Source of the DNA: Sphingobacteriaceae bacterium GW460-11-11-14-LB5
GTDB taxonomy: Bacteria; Bacteroidota; Bacteroidia; Sphingobacteriales; Sphingobacteriaceae
Assembly: GCA_002151545.1 (NCBI GenBank)
Contig: CP021237.1
Span: 4,526,001-4,590,000, forward strand
Length of the DNA: 64,000 nt
Reading direction: 5' to 3'
The notes under the pieces: model-generated
The model's database searches: none
Seen by the model: only the letters and a program-made list of their open reading frames with translations
Told to the model about the DNA's origin: nothing
In this document: one piece after another, positions 1 through 8,052 of the stretch
Position numbering within the stretch: position 1 is the first letter of the stretch
Layout: the number at the start of each line of letters is the position of its first letter
Position numbers and translations under genes: made by a program

Positions 1-816
1 TGCTGTAGCAACGCCATCATATAACCTGGTTCTCCAGTGAGAGAATGCTTTTGCCTGTTCCCAGCTTACACCAACCACAGGATAATCATCATATGAAGGG
101 TGGTTGTAATAACCCCGCACCATCGGATCGTTTTGTGAATAAGAATAATCTGTTTTCCAAACCATTGTATCTGGATAAATGGCAACGGTATAACGATCGA
201 TATAATCCTGGCGTTTGCTGTTTGGATCTTTATGTCCGATAGCGGCTTTCTCCATATTTAATTCGGCATAAGAATATTCGAATTTACGAACATCTAATTC
301 CTTTTTTCCCGGAAGCGCATCTAAACCTGAATAATACATCCCATCTAACTGGCTCACCTGAGCAGCGGCTGCGCCTCTACCTTTATTACGCCAAATGTTG
401 GCTCCGTTTGGCCCAACTTTTTTCCAGTCGATGTATTTCTCCCCACCAACAGCAGCTGCGGCATTTCCTCTCGGGGTAATCATAAATTGTTGAGGGTTAC
501 CCATCATCGCAATCGCAATCGAATCGCGTACCCAATTGGTAAACTGGCGATATTCTGCATTGGAAATCTCCGTTTGGTCCATAAAGAACGCACTAATGGT
601 TACCATTTTACTTGGCCCATTCTGAGAGAAAGTGATATCTTCATCCGAACCTCCCAGAGGCGTATGCCCTGGTGGCACGTAAACCATTCCTAGTGGGATT
701 CTATCGTTTTTGAATTTTCGGTTATAAGCACCAACCAGCTCGCCTTGGCCGCCATGACCACAGCTTGCTAGCATTACAGTTATACCTACAATAGCTAGAA
801 GGTAGATTTTCTTCAT
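1..816 (-). CDS. gldK: GldK gliding motility / type IX secretion lipoprotein (5' part)
   Basis: The first 272 codons are visible; the gene runs off the left edge of the window. The start is the ATG ending at 816, giving MKKIYLLAIVG, a hydrophobic stretch and a lipobox LASC with Cys19, so it is a predicted lipoprotein. The body is a formylglycine-generating-enzyme (SUMF1) type domain, with conserved stretches such as QTEISNAEY and YPVVGVSWEQA in the usual order. GldK (PorK in Porphyromonas) forms the periplasmic ring of the type IX secretion system with GldN. In Bacteroidetes gldL, gldM and gldN normally follow directly; here they would lie beyond the window edge. The SUMF1 fold is used structurally in this family rather than as an enzyme (known of the family). 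Confidence 0.93.
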   Translation of the reverse strand, partial: MKKIYLLAIVGITVMLASCGHGGQGELVGAYNRKFKNDRIPLGMVYVPPGHTPLGGSDEDITFSQNGPSKMVTISAFFMDQTEISNAEYRQFTNWVRDSIAIAMMGNPQQFMITPRGNAAAAVGGEKYIDWKKVGPNGANIWRNKGRGAAAAQVSQLDGMYYSGLDALPGKKELDVRKFEYSYAELNMEKAAIGHKDPNSKRQDYIDRYTVAIYPDTMVWKTDYSYSQNDPMVRGYYNHPSYDDYPVVGVSWEQAKAFSHWRTRLYDGVATA

Positions 817-1041
817 ATTTTTTATAGTGTGCACAGCACGATTAGGAGCAATTTTATCAAAAATCACTGAAATTATCAACAAAAGCAAATATTTTACGTT
901 AAATCATCACTCAAAGGCAATTAAAGTTAGATTAACTTTTTTCCAACAACCTTATATTTTGTGCAATAAAATGCGTAACTCTCTTATTAACAGTAAAGTT
1001 ACGCATTTATTGTATTGACTTAAAATAAATTATTAATCGTA

Positions 1042-1812
1042 TTATTTATTAGATATTTTGATGTAATTTTCAATAGCCATCGTCATAGATGGAACGCCCG
1101 GGGTTGGCGCAGCAATATCCACGATCAGATCCATATCGGTACAAGCCTTACTTGTGTTGGTTCCAAAAGCGGCAATCCGGGTATTATTCTGTTTAAAATC
1201 GGGGAAATTTTTAAACAAGGACTGAATACTTGAGGGACTAAAAAACGCAATAACATCGTAGAACACTTCGGCTAAATCAGATAAATCGCTCACCACTGTT
1301 TTAAACAAAACAGCAGGGGTAAAATTATACCCGCTTTTTTCCAAAAACTTCATCGTGTCTTCGGTAGCCATATCAGAGCAAGGGTATAAAAACTTCTCGT
1401 TGGCATGCTTTTTTAGTACCTCTGCTAAATCTGCTGCAGTTTGTTTACCAAAAAAGATTTTGCGCTTACGATATTGAATGTACTTCTGTAGATACAAAGC
1501 AATGGTCTCAGAAAGACAGAAATATTTCAATTCTGCCGGCACTTCATAACGCATTTCTTCACAGATTCTGAAAAAATGATCGGCTGCATTACGGCTGGTA
1601 AAAATTACCGCTGTAAAATCGGCCAGGTTAATTTTATCCTTTCTAAAGTCTCTTGCGGGTACACCTTCAACGTGAATAAAGGACCTAAAATCAACTTTTA
1701 AGTTGTGTTTTTTGGCCAAATCGTAGTAAGGAGATTTTTCTGTTTCAGGTTTTGGTAAAGTAACCAAAATACTTTTTACTTTGCGGATTCTAGAGTCGTT
1801 CTTTTCTTGCAT
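1042..1812 (-). CDS. hemD: uroporphyrinogen-III synthase HemD
   Basis: 256 aa with the two-lobed HemD layout and no signal peptide. Family-like stretches are a domain-1 segment around TAVIFTSRNAADHFF and a C-terminal lobe with VIAFFSPSSIQSLF followed by AAFGTNTSKA. The enzyme cyclises hydroxymethylbilane to uroporphyrinogen III in haem synthesis. HemD is poorly conserved in sequence, so the call rests on this SxxA / SPS / FG pattern and on context. It lies 14 nt downstream of a DUF4271 gene on the same strand, a pairing I recall as common in Bacteroidetes. Its start ATG ends at 1812. Confidence 0.88.
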   Translation of the reverse strand: MQEKNDSRIRKVKSILVTLPKPETEKSPYYDLAKKHNLKVDFRSFIHVEGVPARDFRKDKINLADFTAVIFTSRNAADHFFRICEEMRYEVPAELKYFCLSETIALYLQKYIQYRKRKIFFGKQTAADLAEVLKKHANEKFLYPCSDMATEDTMKFLEKSGYNFTPAVLFKTVVSDLSDLAEVFYDVIAFFSPSSIQSLFKNFPDFKQNNTRIAAFGTNTSKACTDMDLIVDIAAPTPGVPSMTMAIENYIKISNK

Positions 1813-1826
1813 TTTCCTTTTTCCTG

Positions 1827-2804
1827 CTACAGTCCTATCGTTTTAATTAGTATTAGGATAGGACATATTTCGAGGGCGCAAAAGTACAAAAATAAATGCA
1901 TTCTAGAAAACTTATTATTAGAAAGTATCGTTATACCTGCCCGTAATAGTTGAAAAGCAAAAATAATGCCTAACAGCAAGAATGCCAACACGATATAAAC
2001 CGCACCGTATTTAAGTGGTGATAGGGCAAAAGCAACAACTAAAGGGATAAACAGCAGCGATGCATTGAAGTAGCTGAGGTACAAAATGGAGATGTATTCG
2101 CCCACTGGCTTCTGCACATTAAACAGGTAACCCAAAAAGCGTAAAAGAACCAGTTTAAGGGCATAAAAAACAATGATAGTAATCGATATACTAAAGAAAA
2201 ACTTAAATCCGTCTTTAGCCTGATACATGTCATTCCACTGGGCAACCAGAAAAAAGAACATCCCAAAAACGAAACCAAACTGCACAAACAGCAACAAAAA
2301 CGGCCACGAACTAAACAGGTTATCTTCTTTATTGATATTGTTTAGAATCCGGTTACTAAAAAACGATTGCACAATGGCCGATAATTGTTTAGAAAAAGCA
2401 TTTTTTAGAATCGCAAAAATAATGAGCATACCAAAAATAAATCCAAGCAAACCAACATTACCTTTTGGAATTTTTGTACCCAATTGATAAGGATTTGCCT
2501 TTTTCTTTAAGTGCTGGTATTTCTTCTGCCAGGCCAGTAAATCGAGTTTAGGGAAAAGATATTCCTTTTCGATGGTATCGAGCAGTGCCCCTTTATTGAT
2601 TAAACTATCTGGCAGCACCCAGGTATGACGAACAAGCGAATCCGTTGAAAATTTCTGCCTGGCCAGTGTTGCCGAATCGGGACGATACCTTCTATACTGG
2701 TACTGATTTACCGTTACGCTATCTGTTTGAACAGGAATTTCTTGTGCTGCTACAAAATGGGTAGAACATAAAAACGCGAACAAAATGAAAATGAATTTCG
2801 GCAT
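1827..2804 (-). CDS. DUF4271 membrane protein
   Basis: 325 aa if the ATG ending at 2804 is used (MPKFIFILFAF). A longer reading would begin at a TTG four codons upstream and is less likely. The N-terminus is a signal peptide ending near VAAQEIPVQ. A periplasmic region of about 100 residues follows, then a block of about six hydrophobic segments. This is the architecture of the uncharacterised DUF4271 family of Bacteroidetes. Its position directly upstream of hemD suggests co-transcription; a functional link is not established. A TAnnTTTG element about 25 nt upstream supports this start. Confidence 0.82.
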   Translation of the reverse strand: MPKFIFILFAFLCSTHFVAAQEIPVQTDSVTVNQYQYRRYRPDSATLARQKFSTDSLVRHTWVLPDSLINKGALLDTIEKEYLFPKLDLLAWQKKYQHLKKKANPYQLGTKIPKGNVGLLGFIFGMLIIFAILKNAFSKQLSAIVQSFFSNRILNNINKEDNLFSSWPFLLLFVQFGFVFGMFFFLVAQWNDMYQAKDGFKFFFSISITIIVFYALKLVLLRFLGYLFNVQKPVGEYISILYLSYFNASLLFIPLVVAFALSPLKYGAVYIVLAFLLLGIIFAFQLLRAGITILSNNKFSRMHLFLYFCALEICPILILIKTIGL

Positions 2805-2828
2805 GCTGTAAATCAAAACTTAAGGATG

Positions 2829-2836
2829 CAAAAGTA
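2829..2836 (-). promoter_or_regulatory. -7 element TACTTTTG for DUF4271-hemD
   Basis: Read on the minus strand this is TACTTTTG, a match to the Bacteroidetes -7 consensus TAnnTTTG. It would place the transcript start roughly 18-20 nt before the ATG at 2804. Confidence 0.55.
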
Positions 2837-2928
2837 GCTGAATAATCATTGTTTACCTAAAGAAAATAAGTTGATTAATTAATAACTTTAGCAATAATGG
2901 AAAAACAGTACGATATTTAATTTTAATA

Positions 2929-3156
2929 ATGTCCAATTCAAAGAAGAAAACGCCAATAATCGGAATAACAACTGCAACTTCAGAAAAGTTAGATAAAAGA
3001 CGATGGAACAAAACCTTTAGAAGAATCTCAAAAATCCTGATTATTAAACAGAAAGGGCTACCGCATAAAATTTCAGCTGTTACAAATGTTTGGAATGGAG
3101 ATAAAGATGGAAAAAGATATATAAAAACTTACAGCAGCAAAGAAATGCGGAAGTAA
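2929..3156 (+). CDS. small basic conserved hypothetical protein
   Basis: 75 aa, strongly basic (many Lys and Arg), no signal peptide or membrane segment. It begins MSNSKKKTPIIGITTA and contains a Lys/Arg-rich middle (KRRWNKTFRRISK) and WNGDKDGKRY near the end. I recall similar short basic proteins in other Bacteroidetes, but know no function. It is a single gene in the same accessory-looking stretch as the Abi-like gene. The basic composition would suit nucleic-acid binding (inference only). Confidence 0.6.
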   Translation: MSNSKKKTPIIGITTATSEKLDKRRWNKTFRRISKILIIKQKGLPHKISAVTNVWNGDKDGKRYIKTYSSKEMRK

Positions 3157-3308
3157 TTTCAATCAAGCATTACCATAAGTAAAGCTATTACTTGACAAAA
3201 ACAACAATAAAGTAAAGCTATATCTTTACTTTTTAACATGAGTTCGATTAATAAATATGGCTTAAAATTTAAGTATCTAAACGCATAACCGTCCTTAGGA
3301 AATAAAAT

Positions 3309-3989
3309 TTATAGATTATTTACCTGATCAATTTTCGCCACGATACTATTAAATGAATCAGTGTAGCTTTTCAAATCGGGGCTTATCCATTCCAGAATAT
3401 CATGAATATCGTCTAAAACCTTGCGTGCCAAACTAAATTCTACAGTATTCCCCGAAAAACATATTGGCTCATTATGATAAATACGGTTTCTTAAAGTTCT
3501 TATTCGCAAAAGCTTTGCAGCAAGCGCAGAACGATTAATATTCTGAGGTTTATGTATAAAAGCATTGAGTGGGGCACCGCCGACAAGTATATAATGGTGA
3601 TTATCAAAAAAAGCTGTCCAAAAACCGAATGTTTGTTCAGCAATTAATCGACTTGCTGTAACCACATTTCTTTTTCTTCTAATTTCAACCTCCCCCTTAT
3701 CTACCTGGCCTTTTAGATAATATCTTGACGGGGCTAGAGAAAGGTGGCTCATAAAGCCGCTTTTTTGATTAATTATCCAATCATTATCCGCAAAATGTGC
3801 TGCAATTGTATTATAAACGGCATTTCTAAGAAAGGTTTCAAACAGATTCATTATGGGATAAAAAGCTTGGCAAACACGAAGATTTATCCTGTATAATTTT
3901 TGTGCCTTAACTTTCGAATTACCTGTAGCTCGAAGAAAACGATTTAATCTAGGTTGTGAAAGGTAGGATTCTAATTGAGCGTAATTCAT
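3309..3989 (-). CDS. Abi-like (Abi_2) protein with HEPN RNase motif
   Basis: 226 aa, resembling the Abi_2 / AbiD-AbiF abortive-infection family. An N-terminal helix-rich part contains NLFETFLRNAVYN, typical of these proteins. The C-terminal part has RNRIYHNE, i.e. Arg167-Asn168 with His172: the R-N-x3-H signature of HEPN-fold ribonucleases. Members act as phage-defence toxins or RNases (family knowledge). No protein antitoxin lies beside it. Instead a structured RNA candidate is encoded divergently only about 45 nt from its start codon. The ATG ends at 3989. Upstream on its own strand, at 4122-4129, there is a TATATTTG element whose transcript would run antisense through the small RNA. Confidence 0.8.
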   Translation of the reverse strand: MNYAQLESYLSQPRLNRFLRATGNSKVKAQKLYRINLRVCQAFYPIMNLFETFLRNAVYNTIAAHFADNDWIINQKSGFMSHLSLAPSRYYLKGQVDKGEVEIRRKRNVVTASRLIAEQTFGFWTAFFDNHHYILVGGAPLNAFIHKPQNINRSALAAKLLRIRTLRNRIYHNEPICFSGNTVEFSLARKVLDDIHDILEWISPDLKSYTDSFNSIVAKIDQVNNL

Positions 3990-3997
3990 TAAAAAAT

Positions 3998-4028
3998 TTT
4001 GGTTTAATTATAAATATTTTTAACTTTG
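3998..4028 (+). promoter_or_regulatory. strong consensus promoter: TTTG-N19-TAACTTTG
   Basis: TTTG at 3998-4001, a 19-nt spacer, and TAACTTTG at 4021-4028 match both halves of the Bacteroidetes housekeeping promoter (-33 TTTG, -7 TAnnTTTG) at the expected spacing. No ORF starts downstream until hemW more than 400 nt away. An intrinsic terminator lies only about 60 nt beyond it. Confidence 0.7.
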
Positions 4029-4032
4029 TCAT

Positions 4033-4118
4033 GTTATGCTTAGTCAAGCCTCCTTTTCTTCGGAAAAGCGTAACTAAGTGAAGTTTTAAAGCCTCGGTCG
4101 CATCCGGGGCTTTCTTGT
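4033..4118 (+). ncRNA. candidate structured small RNA next to abi gene
   Basis: A stretch of about 85 nt between a consensus promoter (3998-4028) and an intrinsic terminator (4088-4118), with no ORF. It folds by inspection as follows: an outer stem CTTAGT (4039-4044) with ACTAAG (4073-4078); inside it, a hairpin CTTTTC (4053-4058) with GAAAAG (4063-4068), closed by the very stable C(UUCG)G tetraloop; then the terminator hairpin. The UUCG loop exists only on the plus strand, which supports this orientation. A structured RNA motif associated with Abi genes (AbiF RNA) has been described by comparative genomics as I recall, but I cannot verify that this is a member. Confidence 0.6.
4088..4118 (+). 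terminator. intrinsic terminator of the small RNA
   Basis: A 10-bp stem AAAGCCTCGG (4088-4097) pairs with CCGGGGCTTT (4104-4113), with one G-T wobble and a 6-nt loop. The T-rich TTTCTTGTTT follows on the plus strand. Confidence 0.75.
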
Positions 4119-4453
4119 TTACAAATATACCTCAATTTTTTAGCGTATTTTGACAGGGGTTATATACATGCTTAGAAATTCATAATTGCACTTACCTTTG
4201 CCTGCGGTATTAAGATAAATATCTAGACAGGCATGTGTTTACCATTTTTAAGTTCTTTATATCTTACGCTTACTATTTGTTATTCTTGTTACTTGAAAAA
4301 TGAACGATTAGCTTTATCAGTAACAAAAGTAGGTTAATTAAAATTTGCACAAAATAAGCTAGCCAAAAAACAGAAACACAACTAATTAAAAAAACAAAAA
4401 CTTAACTACATCATTCTATGGTGCTTTATACCCTTATTATAAGAAATCATTAA
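4119..4453. other. intergenic leader region of hemW
   Basis: No gene is visible. TATATTTG on the minus strand (4122-4129) could drive the abi gene. TACCTTTG at 4193-4200 on the plus strand could start a hemW leader of about 245 nt, but no good -33 box precedes it. A weak inverted repeat GCCTG / CAGGC spans about 4200-4236. Confidence 0.5.
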
Positions 4454-5587
4454 ATGTCCGGTATCTACATCCATATCCCCTTCTGTAAAAAGGCCTGTCA
4501 CTATTGCGATTTTCATTTTAGCACTTCTCTAAAATATGCTGACGAAATGGTTGATGCGATCTGCAAGGAGATTAAAATGAAAAAAGATCGGATTAGCGGA
4601 CAAATTGGAAGTATTTATCTGGGCGGAGGAACACCTTCTATCCTGTCTCAGGAAGCACTGCAAAAGATTTTCGATACGATTAATCATACCTTTTCAGTCG
4701 ATTCAAATGCCGAAATTACGATCGAAACCAATCCGGATGATTTAACCGCGCAAAAATTAAAAGAACTGAAACAATTACCCGTTAACCGCTTTAGCGTGGG
4801 TATTCAATCTTTCTACGATGAAGATCTGACCTGGATGAACAGGGCGCACCAGGCAAAGGAAGCTGAAGGTTGTATCAGAAGAAGTCAGGATGCCGGTTTT
4901 GAAAACCTAAGCCTTGATTTAATTTATGGTTATCCTTTGCTTACAGACCAAAAATGGCTGAACAATATCCAGAAAGCAATTGAGCTGGAGGTGCCACATA
5001 TTTCGGCGTACGCGCTAACGGTAGAACCCCGTACAGCTTTAGCCCACGCCATCAAAAACAAAAAACAGACACCAGTAAGCGATAACCAAAGTGCTGCTCA
5101 GTTTGTAATTTTGATGGATAAACTGGTCGATGCCGGATTTGAACACTATGAAATTTCGAATTTTGCCAAACCAGATCATTATGCCGTGCATAACACCAAT
5201 TACTGGAAGGGAATAGATTACATTGGTGTCGGCCCATCGGCACACGGCTTTAACGGCCAAAACCGTTATATGAATCCTGCCAATAATGCCTTGTACATGG
5301 AAACCTTAGGCCACAACAAGCTCCCTGAAATTGTTGAAGAATTGAGTTTAAACGATAGATTTAACGAATACATCATGACTTCGTTAAGAACTATGTGGGG
5401 AACTGATTTACAAAAAATAAATACCGATTTCGGGAAAGACTTTTTAGCAGAAACAAAACATAACCTTAAAAATTTTGAGGATAAAGATTGGCTGGTGATT
5501 GACGGAGATAAAATTTGTTTAAGTCAGAACGGAAAATTATTTGCCGATCATATTGCTTCAGAATTGTTTATTGTAGGAGACGAATGA
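4454..5587 (+). CDS. hemW: radical SAM haem chaperone HemW
   Basis: 377 aa. The radical-SAM iron-sulfur cysteines are Cys11, Cys15 and Cys18 (CxxxCxxC, CKKACHYCDF), with the HemW-type start IYIHIPFC. Further family features are the GGGTPS stretch after about residue 55, ETNPDDL, and SVGIQSF. The C-terminal HemW domain is complete. HemW was long annotated as oxygen-independent coproporphyrinogen oxidase but is now regarded as a haem-trafficking protein. It lacks the extra N-terminal segment of true HemN. The start is the ATG at 4454, which directly yields the conserved N-terminus. Confidence 0.92.
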   Translation: MSGIYIHIPFCKKACHYCDFHFSTSLKYADEMVDAICKEIKMKKDRISGQIGSIYLGGGTPSILSQEALQKIFDTINHTFSVDSNAEITIETNPDDLTAQKLKELKQLPVNRFSVGIQSFYDEDLTWMNRAHQAKEAEGCIRRSQDAGFENLSLDLIYGYPLLTDQKWLNNIQKAIELEVPHISAYALTVEPRTALAHAIKNKKQTPVSDNQSAAQFVILMDKLVDAGFEHYEISNFAKPDHYAVHNTNYWKGIDYIGVGPSAHGFNGQNRYMNPANNALYMETLGHNKLPEIVEELSLNDRFNEYIMTSLRTMWGTDLQKINTDFGKDFLAETKHNLKNFEDKDWLVIDGDKICLSQNGKLFADHIASELFIVGDE

Positions 5588-5680
5588 GTGAATTGAAAAT
5601 GATTGAATTAGAGCATGAAGGATTTAAAAACAACATTCACTGATTCAAAACCCAATCATTCAGTATTTAATTAAAAAATT

Positions 5681-6463
5681 ATGTCAAAAATTGTATGGAT
5701 TACAGGCGCATCATCAGGTATTGGCGAGGCCCTGGTATATGAATATTTTAAAGGGGGTAACAAACTGATTATCTCAGGGAGAAATCGCGATGAGTTGTTC
5801 CGTGTAAAAGGAAACTGCCAAAACTCTTTTAATGTACATGTTCTCCCATTCGATTTGAGCGAAACGGCTACACTCGAAAACAAAGCGGCCGATGCCATCC
5901 GCATTTTTGGAAAAATAGATTTACTGATCAACAGCGGTGGCGTAAGTCAGCGGAGTTTATCACTCGAAACCAACCTGCAAACCGAACAGCAAATTATGGA
6001 CACCAATTTCTGGGGAACGGTTGTTTTGAGCAAAGCGGTTTTGCCCTCGATGATAAGCAATGGTGGCGGACAACTGGTTATCATCAGTAGCCTTGTTGGG
6101 AAATTCGGCACGAAATTCCGCTCTACCTATGCGGCGTCAAAACATGCATTACATGGTTATTTCGATTCGCTCCGATCGGAAGTTTACGACAAAAACATCG
6201 ATATCACGATTATCTGTCCGGGCTTTATCAAAACAAACGTTACCTACAATGCACTTACCGGAGATGGCAACCCACTTAATATGATGGGCGATGCACATGA
6301 AAATGCCATGACACCTGCTGAATGTGCCAAACAAATCGTGCTGGCTGTTAGCAACAAAAAAGAAGAGGTTTATATTGGTGGAAAAGAAACCAGAGCCGTG
6401 TTATTAAAACGCTTTTTTCCGAAGATTTTTTCTAAAAAGGTAAGAACAGCGAAGGTGAATTAG
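5681..6463 (+). CDS. SDR family NAD(P)-dependent oxidoreductase
   Basis: 260 aa classical short-chain dehydrogenase. The cofactor motif TGASSGIG is at residues 8-15, a variant NNAG motif NSGG at 84-87, the catalytic Ser near 136-137, and Tyr150-x3-Lys154 (YAASK). It resembles the DHRS7-like group of bacterial SDRs. The substrate cannot be told from sequence. It follows hemW by about 90 nt and may be co-transcribed. An IS110 element lies immediately downstream, in the 3' flank, without disrupting the reading frame. Confidence 0.88.
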   Translation: MSKIVWITGASSGIGEALVYEYFKGGNKLIISGRNRDELFRVKGNCQNSFNVHVLPFDLSETATLENKAADAIRIFGKIDLLINSGGVSQRSLSLETNLQTEQQIMDTNFWGTVVLSKAVLPSMISNGGGQLVIISSLVGKFGTKFRSTYAASKHALHGYFDSLRSEVYDKNIDITIICPGFIKTNVTYNALTGDGNPLNMMGDAHENAMTPAECAKQIVLAVSNKKEEVYIGGKETRAVLLKRFFPKIFSKKVRTAKVN

Positions 6464-6624
6464 ACTGGCGTTTTGCGGTGAGCGTTAAGCGTGACCAGCG
6501 ATTTCCTGATGGCTTGTGGATCTGTCAAATCGTGAGTCTTGGCAAGAGCCCCCTGTTAAATAAACCCGTATTCTATGGTTTATGCAAATAAAAAGTTTTT
6601 TTTCTGAGAAGCATTACTTTAGAT

Positions 6625-7623
6625 TTATGCAGCAGGCTCCAGGAGGTATGGCGTACCTCTTTTAACAGCAGCAAAAGCTCTGCTCAGTAGCTTATTTTTT
6701 ATCACATTCAGTACACACATAGCGTTTTTTCCCTCAGCTTTTTTTCGATCATAGTATCGTTTGAATTCGTTATCTTTTTTTATCGTGTTTAGCGCACACA
6801 TGGTCAGTAACGCCTTTAGTTTTTTATTGGCGAGGTTGCTTACCCGGTTTCTCCCTCGTATACTCGTCCCCGAGCTATGTGGAAATGGGACTATTCCACA
6901 ATAGCTCGCAAACTTTCTGTAGTCTGAAAATGCAGCGAAGGCTTCAGTATGGATCAGGATAAACATAGCCGTCTGCTTTCCGATCCCATGCACGCTCTGC
7001 ACAAGGCTGAACTGTTCGTTTAGTTCCTGGTCCTCTGTTATTAAGGCTGCCAACTCGATATCTACCTTTTTTATCCGTTCGGCGTAAAGGGCAAGCATTT
7101 CCTGGCTATCGGCTATGCAATAGCCAGCGTTCTCCCTATCAAATCCTTTAAGCTCTGAGCAAGTGCATTTAAAAGAGGTCTGGTGTCTTACCAACTGTTC
7201 GCGGTGTGCCAGCAGGTGTTTGAGTTTTGAGCTTGTTGCCGAAGGAAGGAGGTAAGGACGGGCTTTGTGCTGATTTGAAAAAGCATAGCTTGCGATTGCC
7301 TGTGCGTCAGCCTTATCAGATTTCCCCCGTTTAAGTCCAATGGAACGCTTAATGTGCAGCCCGTTTTCAACCCATATAGATAAATCATTTGCATGCATAA
7401 AGTTGGTTATGGGGCAGATATAAATACCTGTATGCTCGCAACAGAAAAGAACCTTCTTAGGCGCGATACCATGTATGGAAAGCCATTCCAGCATTAGGCC
7501 AAAGCCATCATAGCTGTTCTTAAAAACATGGTGAAGGGGCTTGTCGAAACAGGCCTGTGTAACAACAGCAACATCGATGGTTGATTTGGAAATATCTATT
7601 CCAACAAATAGTTCATAATTCAT
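6625..7623 (-). CDS. IS110-family transposase (DEDD recombinase)
   Basis: 332 aa, full length for the family and uninterrupted. The N-terminal RuvC-like DEDD domain shows Asp10 (GIDISKST), Glu63 (CEHTGIY), Asp103 and Asp106 (SDKADAQAIA). The C-terminal Transposase_20 domain has the helix-hairpin-helix VHGIGKQTA near residue 212, then PFPHSSGTSIRGR, where Ser250/251 sits at the nucleophile position of IS110 recombinases. All catalytic residues are present, so the element may be active. IS110 enzymes are guided by a bridge RNA encoded in the non-coding end (established for IS621). Confidence 0.95.
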   Translation of the reverse strand: MNYELFVGIDISKSTIDVAVVTQACFDKPLHHVFKNSYDGFGLMLEWLSIHGIAPKKVLFCCEHTGIYICPITNFMHANDLSIWVENGLHIKRSIGLKRGKSDKADAQAIASYAFSNQHKARPYLLPSATSSKLKHLLAHREQLVRHQTSFKCTCSELKGFDRENAGYCIADSQEMLALYAERIKKVDIELAALITEDQELNEQFSLVQSVHGIGKQTAMFILIHTEAFAAFSDYRKFASYCGIVPFPHSSGTSIRGRNRVSNLANKKLKALLTMCALNTIKKDNEFKRYYDRKKAEGKNAMCVLNVIKNKLLSRAFAAVKRGTPYLLEPAA

Positions 7624-7699
7624 AACTTTACGGTTAAGTGAAATGGAAATCCTAAAGTTGAATAAAACTGAATCCCTTAATAGTCCGCTAGACTAAAAT

Positions 7700-7905
7700 T
7701 CTATATGGTTCTTGTTCAACTAAAAAGCAGAGGTCTGTTACAGGTTCTAGATCGTAAGTCTGGATCGCAGCATAGTTCACCTCTGCTTTTAAGGTTTCCT
7801 TTGTCAAATTTAATTCTTTGATAATCTTTCTCAAACCTAAGGGATGGCAGCGGTTTCGATTCTTCATCGAAGGTAGCAAAAAGCGGGAATGTAATTTCCG
7901 AAGAA
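7700..7905 (-). ncRNA. candidate IS110 bridge RNA region
   Basis: The region upstream of the transposase on its strand contains four inverted repeats. They are a hairpin at 7884-7900 (CGGGAA / TTTCCG), a hairpin at 7855-7871 (TTCGAT / ATCGAA, 5-nt loop), a 6-bp stem AGGTTT (7792-7797) with AAACCT (7833-7838) around a 35-nt loop, and a 12-bp perfect stem AAAAGCAGAGGT (7723-7734) with ACCTCTGCTTTT (7779-7790) around a 44-nt loop. Small 5' hairpins followed by two stems with large loops fit the layout of bridge RNAs, which carry target- and donor-binding loops. The RNA limits are guesses. Confidence 0.5.
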
Positions 7906-8052
7906 CCACTGCAGCACCTTTTCAAAATCAAAAAACAAAAATTAATCATTTAATAATCAATCCATTAAACAATAAATTTTATTTCTAAAAACCAAGTATC
8001 TGTAAGCCGTCGTAAATGGAATCAAATAACAGAAACTTAAAAATTAGAAATA

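Larger units (their letters stand above)
6600..7930 (-). mobile_element. IS110-family insertion sequence (ends approximate)
   Basis: One transposase gene, preceded in its own direction by about 300 nt of hairpin-rich non-coding DNA. IS110 elements lack terminal inverted repeats and usually make no clear target duplication, so I could not fix the ends; the coordinates are an estimate. The left flank up to about 6500 looks like ordinary intergenic sequence after the SDR gene. The right flank merges into the fasciclin gene leader by about 7950. Confidence 0.65.

Noticed and set aside
6517..6530. Short matches TGGATC and TGTCAAAT between the IS110 flank and the two large loops of the candidate bridge RNA
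   Set aside because: Matches of 6 and 8 bases across regions of this size are expected by chance, and the element ends are not fixed.
7688..7949. Two overlapping ORFs of 73 and 77 codons upstream of the IS110 transposase
   Set aside because: They overlap in different frames, have no recognisable domain, and coincide with the hairpin-rich non-coding end expected of IS110 elements.
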